NCBI RefSeq assembly: GCF_004346185.1
Contig: NZ_SMAI01000007.1
Coordinates: forward strand, 186,001-250,000
From: Aquabacter spiritensis
GTDB taxonomy: Bacteria > Pseudomonadota > Alphaproteobacteria > Rhizobiales > Xanthobacteraceae
Direction: 5' to 3'
Length of the DNA stretch: 64,000 bases
In this document: piece after piece, positions 17,943-26,676 of the stretch
Position numbering within the stretch: position 1 is the stretch's first letter
How the letters are laid out: every line of letters begins with the position of its first letter
Notes under the pieces: generated by a model
Seen by the model: only the letters and a program-made list of their open reading frames with translations
What the model was told of the DNA's origin: nothing
Databases searched by the model: none
Translations under genes and position numbers: made by a program

Positions 17943-18251
17943 ATGAGAAAGGCATTATACGGCCTCTGGCTTGCGCATGTCTGCTTGTCCATTACGATAA
18001 TTTCGGCGCCAAGCTTGAGTTTTGCTCAAAATCTTCCCTGGCCCCCGAAAGGATATAAGGAAGTTTCCTATGAGACTGACTGGATCGGCGGGAGCGCGAG
18101 AGAGATACAGTGCGCTGGTTTTGCTGCAAAAAACTACCCAGGAAAAGCGTATCGCATAATTGATTCATGGGAAAAGACCAGCTGGGAAAATGAAATTTTA
18201 AGGATAGGGGCAAGATATAAATATGGATGCAAATTTATTGTAAAACTATAG
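17943..18251 (+). CDS. Small secreted protein of unknown function
   Basis: ATG 17943 has GGAG eight bases ahead and opens a 102-residue frame. The first 27 residues form a clear signal peptide (basic MRK, hydrophobic core, cleavage around SLSFAQ), so the mature product is a periplasmic or secreted protein of about 75 residues. Two Cys (in IQCAGFAA and YKYGCKFIV) could form a disulfide. I do not recognise a family. The DNA is visibly richer in A and T than all neighbours, which suggests acquisition from elsewhere. It lies 41 bp before the alpha-oxoamine synthase gene and may share its transcript. Confidence 0.65.
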   Translation: MRKALYGLWLAHVCLSITIISAPSLSFAQNLPWPPKGYKEVSYETDWIGGSAREIQCAGFAAKNYPGKAYRIIDSWEKTSWENEILRIGARYKYGCKFIVKL

Positions 18252-18292
18252 TACCGTTTTTACAAAACCGAATATTAAGATATGGGCGCCCC

Positions 18293-19615
18293 ATGAGACA
18301 ATACATCGCGAGGGATGTAAGATTTACATCAATACCCAACATTGATCCATCGGACAGAAATATTATCGCCCGCTGGGCGGCTGTCGGCGATTACTTTTTG
18401 GTGCGCGGCGCGGCGGGCCTGGACCCGTATCAGAAGGTGGCTGATGGCCCCATCGGGCCGGAAATGCGCGGCTTCCTGCGAGACGGAACACCAATTTCAG
18501 GTGTAAATTTCGCGAGTCAGGATTATCTCTCATTGGCGAGCCATCCCGACATAGCAAAAGCCGCGATTGGCGCAATTGAGGCGGTCGGGGTCCATAGCGC
18601 TGGATCGGCGGCATTGATGGGCAACACATCGATGTCGGTCGCCCTTGAAAATCGCTTGGCTCGGTATCTCGGCTACGACGTCTGCACCCTGTTTCCAATT
18701 GGCTGGGCTGCTGGCTATGGCGTCATCAAGACCCTGATTCGGGAAACGGACCACGTTGTGATCGATGTCCTGGCGCATGCCTGCCTGCAGGAAGGCGCCA
18801 ACGCGGCGACCGCCAATGTGCACCGTTTTCCCCACCTGTCGACCGACGGCGTGGAGAAAAGGCTCAAACGTATCCGGGAGAGCGATCCCAAGGCCGGCAT
18901 TCTCGTCGTCACCGAAACCTTGTTCTCTATGGACAGCGATGTTCCGGACATCGCTGCCGTGCAGGCCCTCTGTAGACAATACGATGCCACGCTTCTGGTA
19001 GACTGCGCCCACGACCTCGGTGCCCTGGGCGAGAACGGACACGGCGTTCTGGGAAGCCAGGACATGGTCGGCAAGGTCGACATTCTAATGGGCGCCTTCT
19101 CCAAGACGTTCGCTTCGCCTGGTGGATTCGTCGCCTGCAATGATCTGGGTCTGAAGTTTGCCCTTCGGTCGAGTTGTGGCCCATCGACGTTCACCAATGC
19201 AATGACACCGATTCAGGCCGCGGTCATCGATGCGGCCTTGACCATCATTGAGAGTGCTGAAGGCAAAGGCCGTAGGTTTCGCTTGCTGTCCAATGCAACA
19301 TCGCTGCGGAATCGGCTTTCCGACGCGGGTTTCAAGGTTATGGGGCAGCCAAGCCCGATCGTTCCGGTGGCTCTGGGGAACGCCTCGGTCTCCCGATTGA
19401 TGACGAAGTATGCCGCCGAAATGGGCGGGATCGTCAACCTGGTCGAATTTCCCGCCGTGGCCCGCAACGCCTGCCGCTGGCGGATGCAGGTCATGGCGGA
19501 TCATACGGATGAGCATATCCGGGCCATGACGAATATCGCCGTCCGGGCAAAAGACCACGCGCTCGCACACGAAGAAGAGCTGGATCGGTTCGATGCCGAT
19601 ACTTTGGTGATCTGA
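18293..19615 (+). CDS. Alpha-oxoamine synthase family PLP enzyme (KBL/BioF/SPT/CqsA type)
   Basis: The 440-residue protein belongs to the fold-type I PLP enzymes that condense an amino acid with an acyl thioester and lose CO2. Visible signatures are NFASQDYLSLASHPDI, HSAGSAALMGNTSMSVALE, VDCAHDLGALGENGHGVLG and the PLP lysine in GAFSKTFASPGGFVA. The usual DEAHS motif is DCAHD here. The N-terminal extension of about 65 residues before the core exceeds that of BioF or KBL, as in serine palmitoyltransferase or CqsA-like members. No acyl carrier or ketoreductase gene adjoins it. The start at 18293 has only a weak ribosome site, and its 5' end is AT-rich like the preceding gene, which suggests transfer. 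The product could be a sphingoid-like lipid base or an aminoketone signal. Confidence 0.8.
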   Translation: MRQYIARDVRFTSIPNIDPSDRNIIARWAAVGDYFLVRGAAGLDPYQKVADGPIGPEMRGFLRDGTPISGVNFASQDYLSLASHPDIAKAAIGAIEAVGVHSAGSAALMGNTSMSVALENRLARYLGYDVCTLFPIGWAAGYGVIKTLIRETDHVVIDVLAHACLQEGANAATANVHRFPHLSTDGVEKRLKRIRESDPKAGILVVTETLFSMDSDVPDIAAVQALCRQYDATLLVDCAHDLGALGENGHGVLGSQDMVGKVDILMGAFSKTFASPGGFVACNDLGLKFALRSSCGPSTFTNAMTPIQAAVIDAALTIIESAEGKGRRFRLLSNATSLRNRLSDAGFKVMGQPSPIVPVALGNASVSRLMTKYAAEMGGIVNLVEFPAVARNACRWRMQVMADHTDEHIRAMTNIAVRAKDHALAHEEELDRFDADTLVI

Positions 19616-19984
19616 TCTCGCTCAGAATTGATTGCAGCCTTTGCGCGGCCGAACGCGTGCTCCCGTGTGGCATGCAGGCCGCCCACATTCCATTCCCTTC
19701 GAGGCCGCGACTTTCAAACTCCCCGCCCCGCACAGCGGCTGTCTCCGGCGACTCCGCCCCCCTTTCACACCGCGAAACCCCACCCCCCATCGCGAAAACC
19801 ACGCCCGAAAAGCGCCGTTTCAGCGCAGCCGTAACAGATGTCGGCCGGGTTCGGGCGTTTGATGCGCCTGTTCGGCCCGTCTTCGGGGCGGAACAGCGGG
19901 ACTAAGGGGGCTGTTCCGGCGGGGTTTGCAGGCGGCGCGGTCCGCGATATCGTGAACCGGTGTTTCACAATACCGAAAATCGCC
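19616..19984. other. Intergenic region before the flavoprotein gene
   Basis: No gene is supported in these 369 bp, although the flavoprotein frame is open from 19838. The stretch holds an IclR-type site TTTCA-N7-GAAA at 19963-19978, just before ATG 19985, and a weaker related sequence TTTC-N7-GAAA at 19763-19777. Confidence 0.5.
19963..19978. promoter_or_regulatory. Candidate IclR operator in front of the flavoprotein gene
   Basis: TTTCACAATACCGAAA lies 7-22 bp before ATG 19985. It shares the TTTCA-(C/T)AAT-GAAA pattern with the palindrome at 21688-21702 before the IclR gene. Inference: the IclR protein controls both promoters. Confidence 0.5.
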
Positions 19985-21667
19985 ATGCGGACTGACACCC
20001 CGACCGAACCCGACGTCCTGGTCATCGGCTCCGGCGCGGGCGGCCTCGCCGCCGCTCTGTTCTGCGCCCGCAGCGGCCTCTCGGTCCAGGTGATCGAGAA
20101 GGACCGGGCGATCGGCGGCACCACCGCGATTTCCGGCGGCATGGTCTGGATCCCCGACAATCCCCTTATGGCGCGCCACGGCCGGCCGGACACGCCGGCG
20201 GCGGCGGCGCGCTATCTCGCGCACCTCGGCGTGCCCGACACCCCGCAGCTCCAGGCGGTTCTGGCGGCCGGCCCGGAGGCGATCGCGGCTTTGGAGGCCG
20301 GCGGCCTCGTCCGTTTCCGGCCGGTCCTGACCTATCCCGACTATTATCCCGATCTGCCCGGCGCCACCTTGGGCGGGCGGGTGCTCGAACCGCTGCCGTT
20401 CGACGGCGCCGCGCTCGGCCCCTGGTTCGCCCGGCTGAAGCCGCCGCTGCCGGCCTTCACGTTGCTCGGCGGCATGATGGTCGACCGCGCGGACATCCCG
20501 CATTTCCGCCGCGCCGGCCGCTCGCTGCCCGCTTTCCTGCGGGTCGCGCGGCTCACGCTGCGCCATGCCCGCCAGCGCCTCGCGCATCCCCGCGGCACCT
20601 CGCTCGTGCTCGGCAATGCTCTGGTGGCGCGGCTGCTCGCGGCCGTTCTGGCGGCCGGCGGGCGGGTCGAAACCGGCGTTTCGGCGCGCGCGCTCGTGCA
20701 GGCGGACGGCCGCGTGCGGGGCGTCGTCCTCGAAGACGGCCGGACCCTGCGGGCCCGGCGCGCCGTGGTGCTGGCGACCGGCGGCTTCCCCCACGATCCC
20801 GCCCGCATGGACCTGCTGCCGCCGGCCGCGCGGGGCCGCTCGGCGGCCGATCCCGGCGCCGGCGGCGACGGGCTGCGGCTCGGCGAAGCGGCCGGCGCCA
20901 GGGTGCGCGCGGGGCCGCACGGCAACGCCTTCTGGGTGCCGGTCTCGCTGCCGGACGGGGCCGGCGCGGGCCGCCCGCATCCCCACACCGTCACCGACCG
21001 CGGCAAGCCGGGCGTGATCGCGGTGGACCGCCATGGCCGCCGCTTCGCCAACGAGGCGCGCTCCTACCACCAGTTCGTCGAGGACATGCTCGCCGCCGAA
21101 GCCGCCGGGCCGACTTTGCCCTGCCACCTCGTCTGCGACGCGCATTTCCTGTGGACCTACGGCCTCGGCACGATCAAGCCGTTCGCGCTCTCGACCCGCG
21201 CCGAACGGCGCACCGGCTATCTCAAGCGCGGCGCGACCCTGGCGGCGCTGGCCGCCGCGATCGGCGTCGATCCGGCGGCGCTGCAGCGCACCGTGGCGGA
21301 CTTCAATGCCGCCGCCGCTTCGGGGGCTGACCCGGCCTTCGGCCGCGGCGGCGACGCCTATCAGCGGGCGATGGGGGATGCGGCGGTGACGCCCAATCCC
21401 TGCGTCGCGCCGATCCTGCGGCCGCCTTTCTATGCCGTCGCGCTCCATCCCGGCACGCTCGGCACCGCCGCCGGGCTGGCGGTCGATCCGGCGGCCCGCG
21501 TGCTCGACGCCGCCGGCCGCCCGATCCCCGGCCTCTATGCCGCCGGCAACGACGCCGCCTCGGTGATGGGCGGGCGCTATCCCGGGCCGGGAATCACGCT
21601 CGGTCCGGCGCTCGCTTTCGCCTTCCTCGCGGCCCGCGCGATCGCCGCGGAGGGGCCGCCGGGTTGA
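19985..21667 (+). CDS. FAD-dependent oxidoreductase, 3-ketosteroid delta-1-dehydrogenase / fumarate reductase flavoprotein-like
   Basis: The 560-residue flavoprotein has an N-terminal FAD-binding motif VIGSGAGGLAAAL, the EKDRAIGGTTAISGGMVWIP stretch and a C-terminal GNDAASVMGGRYPGPGITLG motif. These are typical of KstD-like dehydrogenases and related flavoproteins that desaturate ketosteroids or other cyclic ketones and acids. The start at ATG 19985 is preferred because the residues upstream (from 19838) cross the operator-like site and are not family-like. It is followed by an IclR regulator 70 bp downstream. No steroid pathway genes were found nearby, so the substrate is open. Confidence 0.85.
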   Translation: MRTDTPTEPDVLVIGSGAGGLAAALFCARSGLSVQVIEKDRAIGGTTAISGGMVWIPDNPLMARHGRPDTPAAAARYLAHLGVPDTPQLQAVLAAGPEAIAALEAGGLVRFRPVLTYPDYYPDLPGATLGGRVLEPLPFDGAALGPWFARLKPPLPAFTLLGGMMVDRADIPHFRRAGRSLPAFLRVARLTLRHARQRLAHPRGTSLVLGNALVARLLAAVLAAGGRVETGVSARALVQADGRVRGVVLEDGRTLRARRAVVLATGGFPHDPARMDLLPPAARGRSAADPGAGGDGLRLGEAAGARVRAGPHGNAFWVPVSLPDGAGAGRPHPHTVTDRGKPGVIAVDRHGRRFANEARSYHQFVEDMLAAEAAGPTLPCHLVCDAHFLWTYGLGTIKPFALSTRAERRTGYLKRGATLAALAAAIGVDPAALQRTVADFNAAAASGADPAFGRGGDAYQRAMGDAAVTPNPCVAPILRPPFYAVALHPGTLGTAAGLAVDPAARVLDAAGRPIPGLYAAGNDAASVMGGRYPGPGITLGPALAFAFLAARAIAAEGPPG

Positions 21668-21687
21668 CGGCCTGGCGCAATGCGTTA

Positions 21688-21702
21688 TTTCATAATGTGA
21701 AA
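21688..21702. promoter_or_regulatory. Candidate IclR operator in front of the iclR-type gene
   Basis: TTTCA-TAATG-TGAAA is a perfect inverted repeat with 5-bp arms, 35 bp before ATG 21738. The pattern is typical of IclR-family sites. A related copy is found at 19963-19978, which supports autoregulation and control of the flavoprotein gene. Confidence 0.55.
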
Positions 21703-21737
21703 GGCGCGGCGTCTGACCCGCCGCCCGAGGAGCTCCC

Positions 21738-22547
21738 ATGCTGCGCCCCCCCGCCTCCCCCCCCGCCGACCCCGAACCCAAAACCGGCGGCGTCCAATCC
21801 CTGGAGCGGGCGTTCGGGATCCTGGAAGAGGTGGCGCGGCACCGTCAAGGGATCAGTCTCGCGGAGCTCGCCAAGGCGATCGGGCTCCACAACAGCACCA
21901 CCTTCCATCTCGCCAAGACCATGGTGAGCCTCGGTTATCTGCGCCAGGAGCGGGACACCAAGCGCTATCACCTGGGCGGCATGGTGTTCAGCCTCGCGGC
22001 CAATGCGCTGAACGAGATCGAACTGGTCGGCGTCGCCACCCCGATCCTCGAACAGATCGCCCGCGACACCGGCGAGACCGCACATTTCGCCCTCCGCTCC
22101 GGCGACGACGTCGTCGTGGCGGCGCGAGCGCTCGGGCCGGGCGCCTTCCAATTGGTCGACCGGGCCGGCGGACTGCGCCCGGCGCACTGCACGGGCCTTG
22201 GAAAGGTGCTGCTCGCCGCGCTCACGCCGGAGGCCTTCGAGGCCTATCTGGCGACGGCCAAGCTCGATCCCTGGACGGCGAAATCGATCACCGACCCCGC
22301 GGAATTGCGCGCCGATATCGAGCGGGTCCGCAAGCACGGCGTCGCTTATGACGACGGGGAATTCGACACCGAGGTCCGGTGCATCGCCGTCCCCGTGCGC
22401 GACTTCACCGGCCGCACCATCGGCTCGCTCGGCATTTCCGGGCCGATCTGGCGCCTGACGCTGCAACGGGTCGAAGAGAAGCGCGCGATCCTGCTCCAGG
22501 CGGCCGACAAATTCTCCAGCGAACTCGGCCATCCCGGCGGGCGGTGA
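21738..22547 (+). CDS. IclR family transcriptional regulator
   Basis: The 269-residue protein has the IclR winged helix-turn-helix (QSLERAFGILEEVARHRQGI, then LAELAKAIGLHNSTTFHLAKTM, about residues 20-75) and a C-terminal GAF-like effector domain with the family stretch PAHCTGLGKVLLAAL and GRTIGSLGISGPIWRL. IclR proteins usually control catabolic operons and bind small organic acids. The gene sits between the flavoprotein it probably controls and the convergent dehydratase gene, which ends only 4 bp away. An operator-like palindrome precedes it. The N-terminal 15 residues are Pro-rich. Confidence 0.93.
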   Translation: MLRPPASPPADPEPKTGGVQSLERAFGILEEVARHRQGISLAELAKAIGLHNSTTFHLAKTMVSLGYLRQERDTKRYHLGGMVFSLAANALNEIELVGVATPILEQIARDTGETAHFALRSGDDVVVAARALGPGAFQLVDRAGGLRPAHCTGLGKVLLAALTPEAFEAYLATAKLDPWTAKSITDPAELRADIERVRKHGVAYDDGEFDTEVRCIAVPVRDFTGRTIGSLGISGPIWRLTLQRVEEKRAILLQAADKFSSELGHPGGR

Positions 22548-22551
22548 GACC

Positions 22552-23391
22552 TCAGCGCGCTTCGGCGAGCATGCAGGGGCGCGCATCCCGGTCCGCGGTC
22601 CACAGCTCGAACCCGTCCCCGGCCGGCACCGCGTTCAATGTCATCGGCGCGCCGTCGAACACCGGCCGCACCGAGCGGAAGGCGAAACGGACCGGAGCGC
22701 GGCCAAGCAGCCGCCCGGCGAGTTCGCACAGCAGGGTCGCCTGAAGCGGCCCGTGCACCACGAGGCCGGGATAGCCCTCCTCCGCGACGCAATAGGATCG
22801 ATCGTAATGGATCCGGTGGCCATTGAAGGTCACGGCGGAATAGCGGAACAGCAGAACCGGCGAGGTCGCGATGCTCTCCTGGACTGCCGGCGCGCGCGGC
22901 GCCTCCGCCCGGCCGGCACCGCCGGGCGCGGCCTCCACACTGCGATAGACGAGGTCCTGCCGCTCGGTCAGGGCGCTGCCGCGCGCGGTGGCATAATCGT
23001 GCTCCACCGTGACGAAGCACAGCTTTCCGGTCCGCCCCGCCTTCACGGCGACGTCGGCGATGCGCGAGGTGCGCCGCACCCGGTCGCCGACCCGCAGTGG
23101 GTCGTGGAAGGTGAGCAGACCGCCCGCCCACATCCGGCGCGGCAGCGGGACCGGTGGCAGAAAGCCGCCACGTGCCGGATGGCCGTCGGGGCCGAGGCCG
23201 GCCGGGCGCACGGCGGGCGGCGCGAGGCACCAATGGGCGGTCAGAGTCGCCGCCTCCCCGTCGGCGGGATCGCCGGGCTCGCGGTCGAGGATCACCCGCA
23301 TCTCGCGCACGGCGCGGGGGGTGATCAGATCGTCGGCCGTTTCGGTGCGGCCGATCCATTGGCGCAGATGGTCGAGGTCGAGAGCGGGCAT
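22552..23391 (-). CDS. Hotdog-fold acyl-CoA dehydratase/hydratase, mesaconyl-C4-CoA hydratase / HTD2-like
   Basis: The 279-residue protein contains two hotdog units. The N-terminal unit is FAS1-like (about residues 10-150, with HWCLAPPAVRPAGLGPDGHP and the PRRMWAGG stretch). The C-terminal MaoC-like unit has the conserved YPGLVVHGPLQATLL catalytic helix. This architecture matches mesaconyl-C4-CoA hydratase and mitochondrial HTD2-type 3-hydroxyacyl-thioester dehydratases, which add or remove water from an enoyl thioester. It is 7 bp downstream of an acyl-CoA dehydrogenase gene, so dehydrogenation followed by hydration of one acyl-CoA is the likely pathway. ATG 23391 gives the standard N-terminus. 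Confidence 0.85.
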   Translation of the reverse strand: MPALDLDHLRQWIGRTETADDLITPRAVREMRVILDREPGDPADGEAATLTAHWCLAPPAVRPAGLGPDGHPARGGFLPPVPLPRRMWAGGLLTFHDPLRVGDRVRRTSRIADVAVKAGRTGKLCFVTVEHDYATARGSALTERQDLVYRSVEAAPGGAGRAEAPRAPAVQESIATSPVLLFRYSAVTFNGHRIHYDRSYCVAEEGYPGLVVHGPLQATLLCELAGRLLGRAPVRFAFRSVRPVFDGAPMTLNAVPAGDGFELWTADRDARPCMLAEAR

Positions 23392-23398
23392 GGGCGGC

Positions 23399-24571
23399 TC
23401 AATAGGAGCGGGGAAGGCCGAGCACATGCTCGGCGATGTGGCTGAGGATGAGATTGGTGGAAATCGGCGCCACCTGATAGAGCCGCGCCTCCCGGAACTT
23501 GCGCTCGACGTCGTAATCCTCGGCGAAGCCGAACCCGCCATGGGTCTGGACGCAGGCCTCCGCCGCCGCCCAGGACGCTTCGGAGGCGAGCATCTTGGCC
23601 ATGTTCGCCTCGGCGCCGCAGGGCTTGCCGGCCTCGAACAGAGCGGCGGCGTCGCGCACCATCAGATCGGCGGCGCGCATCTGCGCATAGGCCCGCGCGA
23701 TGGGAAACTGGATGCCCTGATTCTGGCCGATGGGCCGCCCGAACACCACCCGCTCGCGGGCATAGGCCGTCGCCTTCTCGATGAACCATTTCGCGTCGCC
23801 GATGCATTCTGCGGCGATCAGGATGCGCTCGGCATTCATGCCGGACAGCACATAGCGGAAACCCTTGCCCTCCTCGCCGACGAGGTTTTGGGCCGGCACC
23901 CGCACATCGTCGAAGAACACCTCGGTCGTGGCGTGGTTCATCATGGTTCGGATCGGGCGGATGGTGAGCCCGCCGGCCGCGCGCGCCTCGCGCATGTCGA
24001 GCAGGAAGATCGACAGGCCTTCGGTGCGCTTCGCCACCGCCTCGCGCGGCGTGGTGCGGGCGAGAAGCAGCATGAGATCGGAATGCTCGGCGCGGCTGGT
24101 CCAGATCTTCTGGCCGTTGACCACATAGACGTCGCCCTCGCGGCGCGCCGTGGTCTTGAGGGCGGTGGTGTCGGTGCCCGAGGTCGGCTCCGTCACGCCG
24201 AACGCCTGGAGGCGCAGGGCGCCGGAGGCGATGGCCGGCAGATACTGCACCTTCTGGGCAGGGCTGCCGTGCCGCAGCAACGCACCCATGATGTACATCT
24301 GCGCATGGCAGGCCGCGCCGTTGCAGCCGGAGCGCTGGATTTCCTCGAGAATCGCCGCTGCCCCCGACAAAGGCAGGCCGGCCCCGCCATAGGTTTCGGG
24401 GATCAGAGCGGCGAGAAAGCCGGACGCGGTCAAGGCATCGACAAAGGCCGTGGGATAGACCGCATCGCGATCCAGCGCCCGCCAATAAGGACCGGGAAAA
24501 TCGGCGCACAGGCGCCGCACCGACGCGCGGATTTCGCCATAGGCGTCGTCCGCATCCATTGCTGAGGTCAC
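23399..24571 (-). CDS. Acyl-CoA dehydrogenase
   Basis: The 390-residue flavoenzyme has the three-part ACAD layout: an N-terminal helical domain, the middle beta domain with AFGVTEPTSGTDTTALKTTA and VNGQKIWTSRAEHSD, and a C-terminal helical domain with RVVFGRPIGQNQGIQFPIA and ETHG-like VQTHGGFGFAEDYDVERKFRE. The catalytic acid of the family lies near the C-terminal YQVAPISTNLILSHIAEHVLG region. GTG 24571 is favoured because AGGGAG lies eight bases ahead; ATG 24559, four codons later, has no such site. It oxidises an acyl-CoA to the 2-enoyl-CoA and passes electrons to ETF. It is probably co-transcribed with the dehydratase downstream. Confidence 0.92.
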   Translation of the reverse strand: MTSAMDADDAYGEIRASVRRLCADFPGPYWRALDRDAVYPTAFVDALTASGFLAALIPETYGGAGLPLSGAAAILEEIQRSGCNGAACHAQMYIMGALLRHGSPAQKVQYLPAIASGALRLQAFGVTEPTSGTDTTALKTTARREGDVYVVNGQKIWTSRAEHSDLMLLLARTTPREAVAKRTEGLSIFLLDMREARAAGGLTIRPIRTMMNHATTEVFFDDVRVPAQNLVGEEGKGFRYVLSGMNAERILIAAECIGDAKWFIEKATAYARERVVFGRPIGQNQGIQFPIARAYAQMRAADLMVRDAAALFEAGKPCGAEANMAKMLASEASWAAAEACVQTHGGFGFAEDYDVERKFREARLYQVAPISTNLILSHIAEHVLGLPRSY

Positions 24572-24707
24572 GTCATCGCTCCCTAACGTTCTGCTCTTGG
24601 CGCCGCCGCTCCCGCATCGCCGCTTCGGGCCGGACGCGACGTGCACGCTGTGCCGCGGCGTGCCGCCGAGCGCCCTTATAACGGACGGCGCCGCGTCCGG
24701 AATGGCG

Positions 24708-25421
24708 TCAGCCGCGGCTGGACCGCAGCAGGTGCACCCGATGCGGCTGCGAGAGGCGGAAGCCGCCCGCGACCGGCACGCCGAACTGCGCGAGAAGGGC
24801 GCCGACCTGCGGCTTCTCGCGAACGGCGCGCGGGCCGCGCGCCGGATCGACCGCCACCGCCCGGGCAAGGAAGGCATCGACATCGGCGACGATGCGGGGA
24901 TCGTCATAGTCCCCACTGGACACGGGCGACAGCAGGCCGGCGGAAACCGCCTGCGCGATCGCGGCCTGCGCGGCGGCGCGGATCGCGGTCTCGTCCTCGA
25001 TCGGCAGCATCGTCTGGAAGGACGGCCCCTCCGCCAAAGGTTCGACGATCAGAACGGTTCCCCGCGCCACCCGCGCGGCTTCCGCCAAGGCCTGCGCCAT
25101 GTCCTGCTCCGGCACGTGGTGGAGCGAATTGAGGAACACCACGCGGTCGAACTGCGCATCTGCAAACGGCAAAGTCTCCGCCGTCGCGCGCAGGAAGGTG
25201 GCCGCCGGCGCCCGGCGGCGGGCCGCCTCGAGCGCGGTCTCCTGCGGGTCGATGCCAGTGACGCGCGCACCCGCATCGCCGAGCGCACGGGCGAGCGCGC
25301 CGCCGCCGCAGCCGACATCGAGGATCGCCGCGTCGGCCACCGGCGCGAGCGCCGTGCGGACGACATCGAGGGTGGAAAGCTGCGGCCGCGCGCCTTCCGC
25401 ACCGATCGGGGACAGATTCAT
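24708..25421 (-). CDS. Class I SAM-dependent methyltransferase
   Basis: This 237-residue protein has the SAM-binding motif I ILDVGCGGGALARALG, motif II around GIDPQETALEAARR, and the FDRVVFLNSLHHVPEQD region of Methyltransf_11/25 proteins. The later part (GTVLIVEPLAEGPSFQTM) is typical of small-molecule methyltransferases, close to the BioC/UbiE-like type. The acceptor is unknown. It lies 118 bp after the aldolase gene, so it may or may not belong to the GntR-headed operon. ATG 25421 is used; a longer N-terminus is possible but its residues are Arg-rich and not family-like. Confidence 0.82.
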   Translation of the reverse strand: MNLSPIGAEGARPQLSTLDVVRTALAPVADAAILDVGCGGGALARALGDAGARVTGIDPQETALEAARRRAPAATFLRATAETLPFADAQFDRVVFLNSLHHVPEQDMAQALAEAARVARGTVLIVEPLAEGPSFQTMLPIEDETAIRAAAQAAIAQAVSAGLLSPVSSGDYDDPRIVADVDAFLARAVAVDPARGPRAVREKPQVGALLAQFGVPVAGGFRLSQPHRVHLLRSSRG

Positions 25422-25539
25422 GGGAATGCCGTTTCCATCTTCGCGGCACGTGCCGCGCCGCATCACTTTGCCCGCCGGCACCGCGGCGCGCAAACCGGGC
25501 AGACGGATGGCCGCCGGAGCCGCACGGGGCGTGGCCGCC

Positions 25540-26676
25540 TCAGTCGAACCGGCCGCGCGCGTCCACCGCCCACCGGGCGATGCCGCCGTCGGCGGCGACG
25601 ACAAAAAGCCGGTCATGCAACGCTACGGTGGTGTCGCAATGGCTCGGAACCAGTTCGACCGTGTCGCCGACGGCGAGATCCAGCGGGCCGCCGTCGCGCC
25701 GCGCGAGCGTCCCGTGCTCGTCGCCGGCGAAGTCGAACACGAGGTCGTCCCGCCCCATCACGGCCGGCAGGCCGGAATCCGAGCTGATCGCCTTCCAGCC
25801 GGCATCGACGATGGCGCGGTCGGGACGTACGCGGCTGACCACCGTCGTCAGCACCGTGAGCGCGTTTGCGAAGGGCGGCGGTGCGCCGGCGCCGTCCCAA
25901 TCGAGGCCGAGATAGCTCGTATCCATGAAGACGTAGCTGCCCGGCTGCAGCTCGGTCAGAAGATCCCCCGCAAGATCGAAGGCGAGGCTGCCGGTCCCCC
26001 CGCCGGTCAGGATTCCAACCGGAAGGCCCGCCGCCCGCACCGCATCGGCCGCCACGGTGAGGAGATCGGCCGCCCGCGCGATCGCCGCCTTGCGTTCGGC
26101 AAATCCGCCAATGCCCTGGGCGCGGCCCTGATAGCCCTGGAGGCCGGCGAAGCGCAGCGCCGGAAAGGCGCCGATGAAGGCCGCGAGATGCGCCGCCGCC
26201 GGACCCGGGGCGACACCGCAGCGGTCCTGTCCGACATTGACCTCGACCAGCGTCTCCAGCACCACGCCCGCAGCCGCGGCGGCCGCGGCATAAGCAGCGA
26301 TGCAGGCCTCGCTGTCGGCGACGGCGATCACCCGCGCCCGGGTCGCGAGCGCGGCGAGGCGGCGCGGCTTGCCCGCCCCGACCACCGGCGTTGTGATCAG
26401 AAGGTCGGCAATGCCGTGATCCGCCATCGCCTCGGCCTCCGAGAGCTTGGCGCAGGACACGCCGACCGCCCCCGCCGCGATCTGCCGGCGGGCAATCTCG
26501 GCGCATTTGTGGGTCTTTACGTGCGGGCGCAGACGCTGGCGGCGGCCCGCGCACGCCGCGGCCATAGCGGCGATATTGGCGTCGAGACCACGGGCGTCGA
26601 CCAGCAAGGCCGGCGTGCCGATCTCCTCAGACAGGGATCGGCCTGCCTTCGGCAGCGGTCCAGCCGGGACGTTCAT
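25540..26676 (-). CDS. D-threonine aldolase / D-serine dehydratase-like PLP enzyme
   Basis: The 378-residue protein has an alanine racemase-like PLP barrel at the N-terminus, with the PLP lysine in RPHVKTHKCAEIARRQ, the VEVNVGQDRCGV strand and the phosphate-binding GILTGGGTGS loop. A C-terminal D-ser_dehydrat domain has the metal-binding His-Cys in VPSHCDTTVALHD. These metal-dependent enzymes cleave D-threonine or beta-hydroxyaspartate, or deaminate D-serine. The ATG at 26676 lies inside the preceding gene, giving a 50-bp overlap. Its operon partners (transporter, GGT homologue and amidohydrolase) suggest it acts on an amino acid released from a conjugate. Confidence 0.87.
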   Translation of the reverse strand: MNVPAGPLPKAGRSLSEEIGTPALLVDARGLDANIAAMAAACAGRRQRLRPHVKTHKCAEIARRQIAAGAVGVSCAKLSEAEAMADHGIADLLITTPVVGAGKPRRLAALATRARVIAVADSEACIAAYAAAAAAAGVVLETLVEVNVGQDRCGVAPGPAAAHLAAFIGAFPALRFAGLQGYQGRAQGIGGFAERKAAIARAADLLTVAADAVRAAGLPVGILTGGGTGSLAFDLAGDLLTELQPGSYVFMDTSYLGLDWDGAGAPPPFANALTVLTTVVSRVRPDRAIVDAGWKAISSDSGLPAVMGRDDLVFDFAGDEHGTLARRDGGPLDLAVGDTVELVPSHCDTTVALHDRLFVVAADGGIARWAVDARGRFD

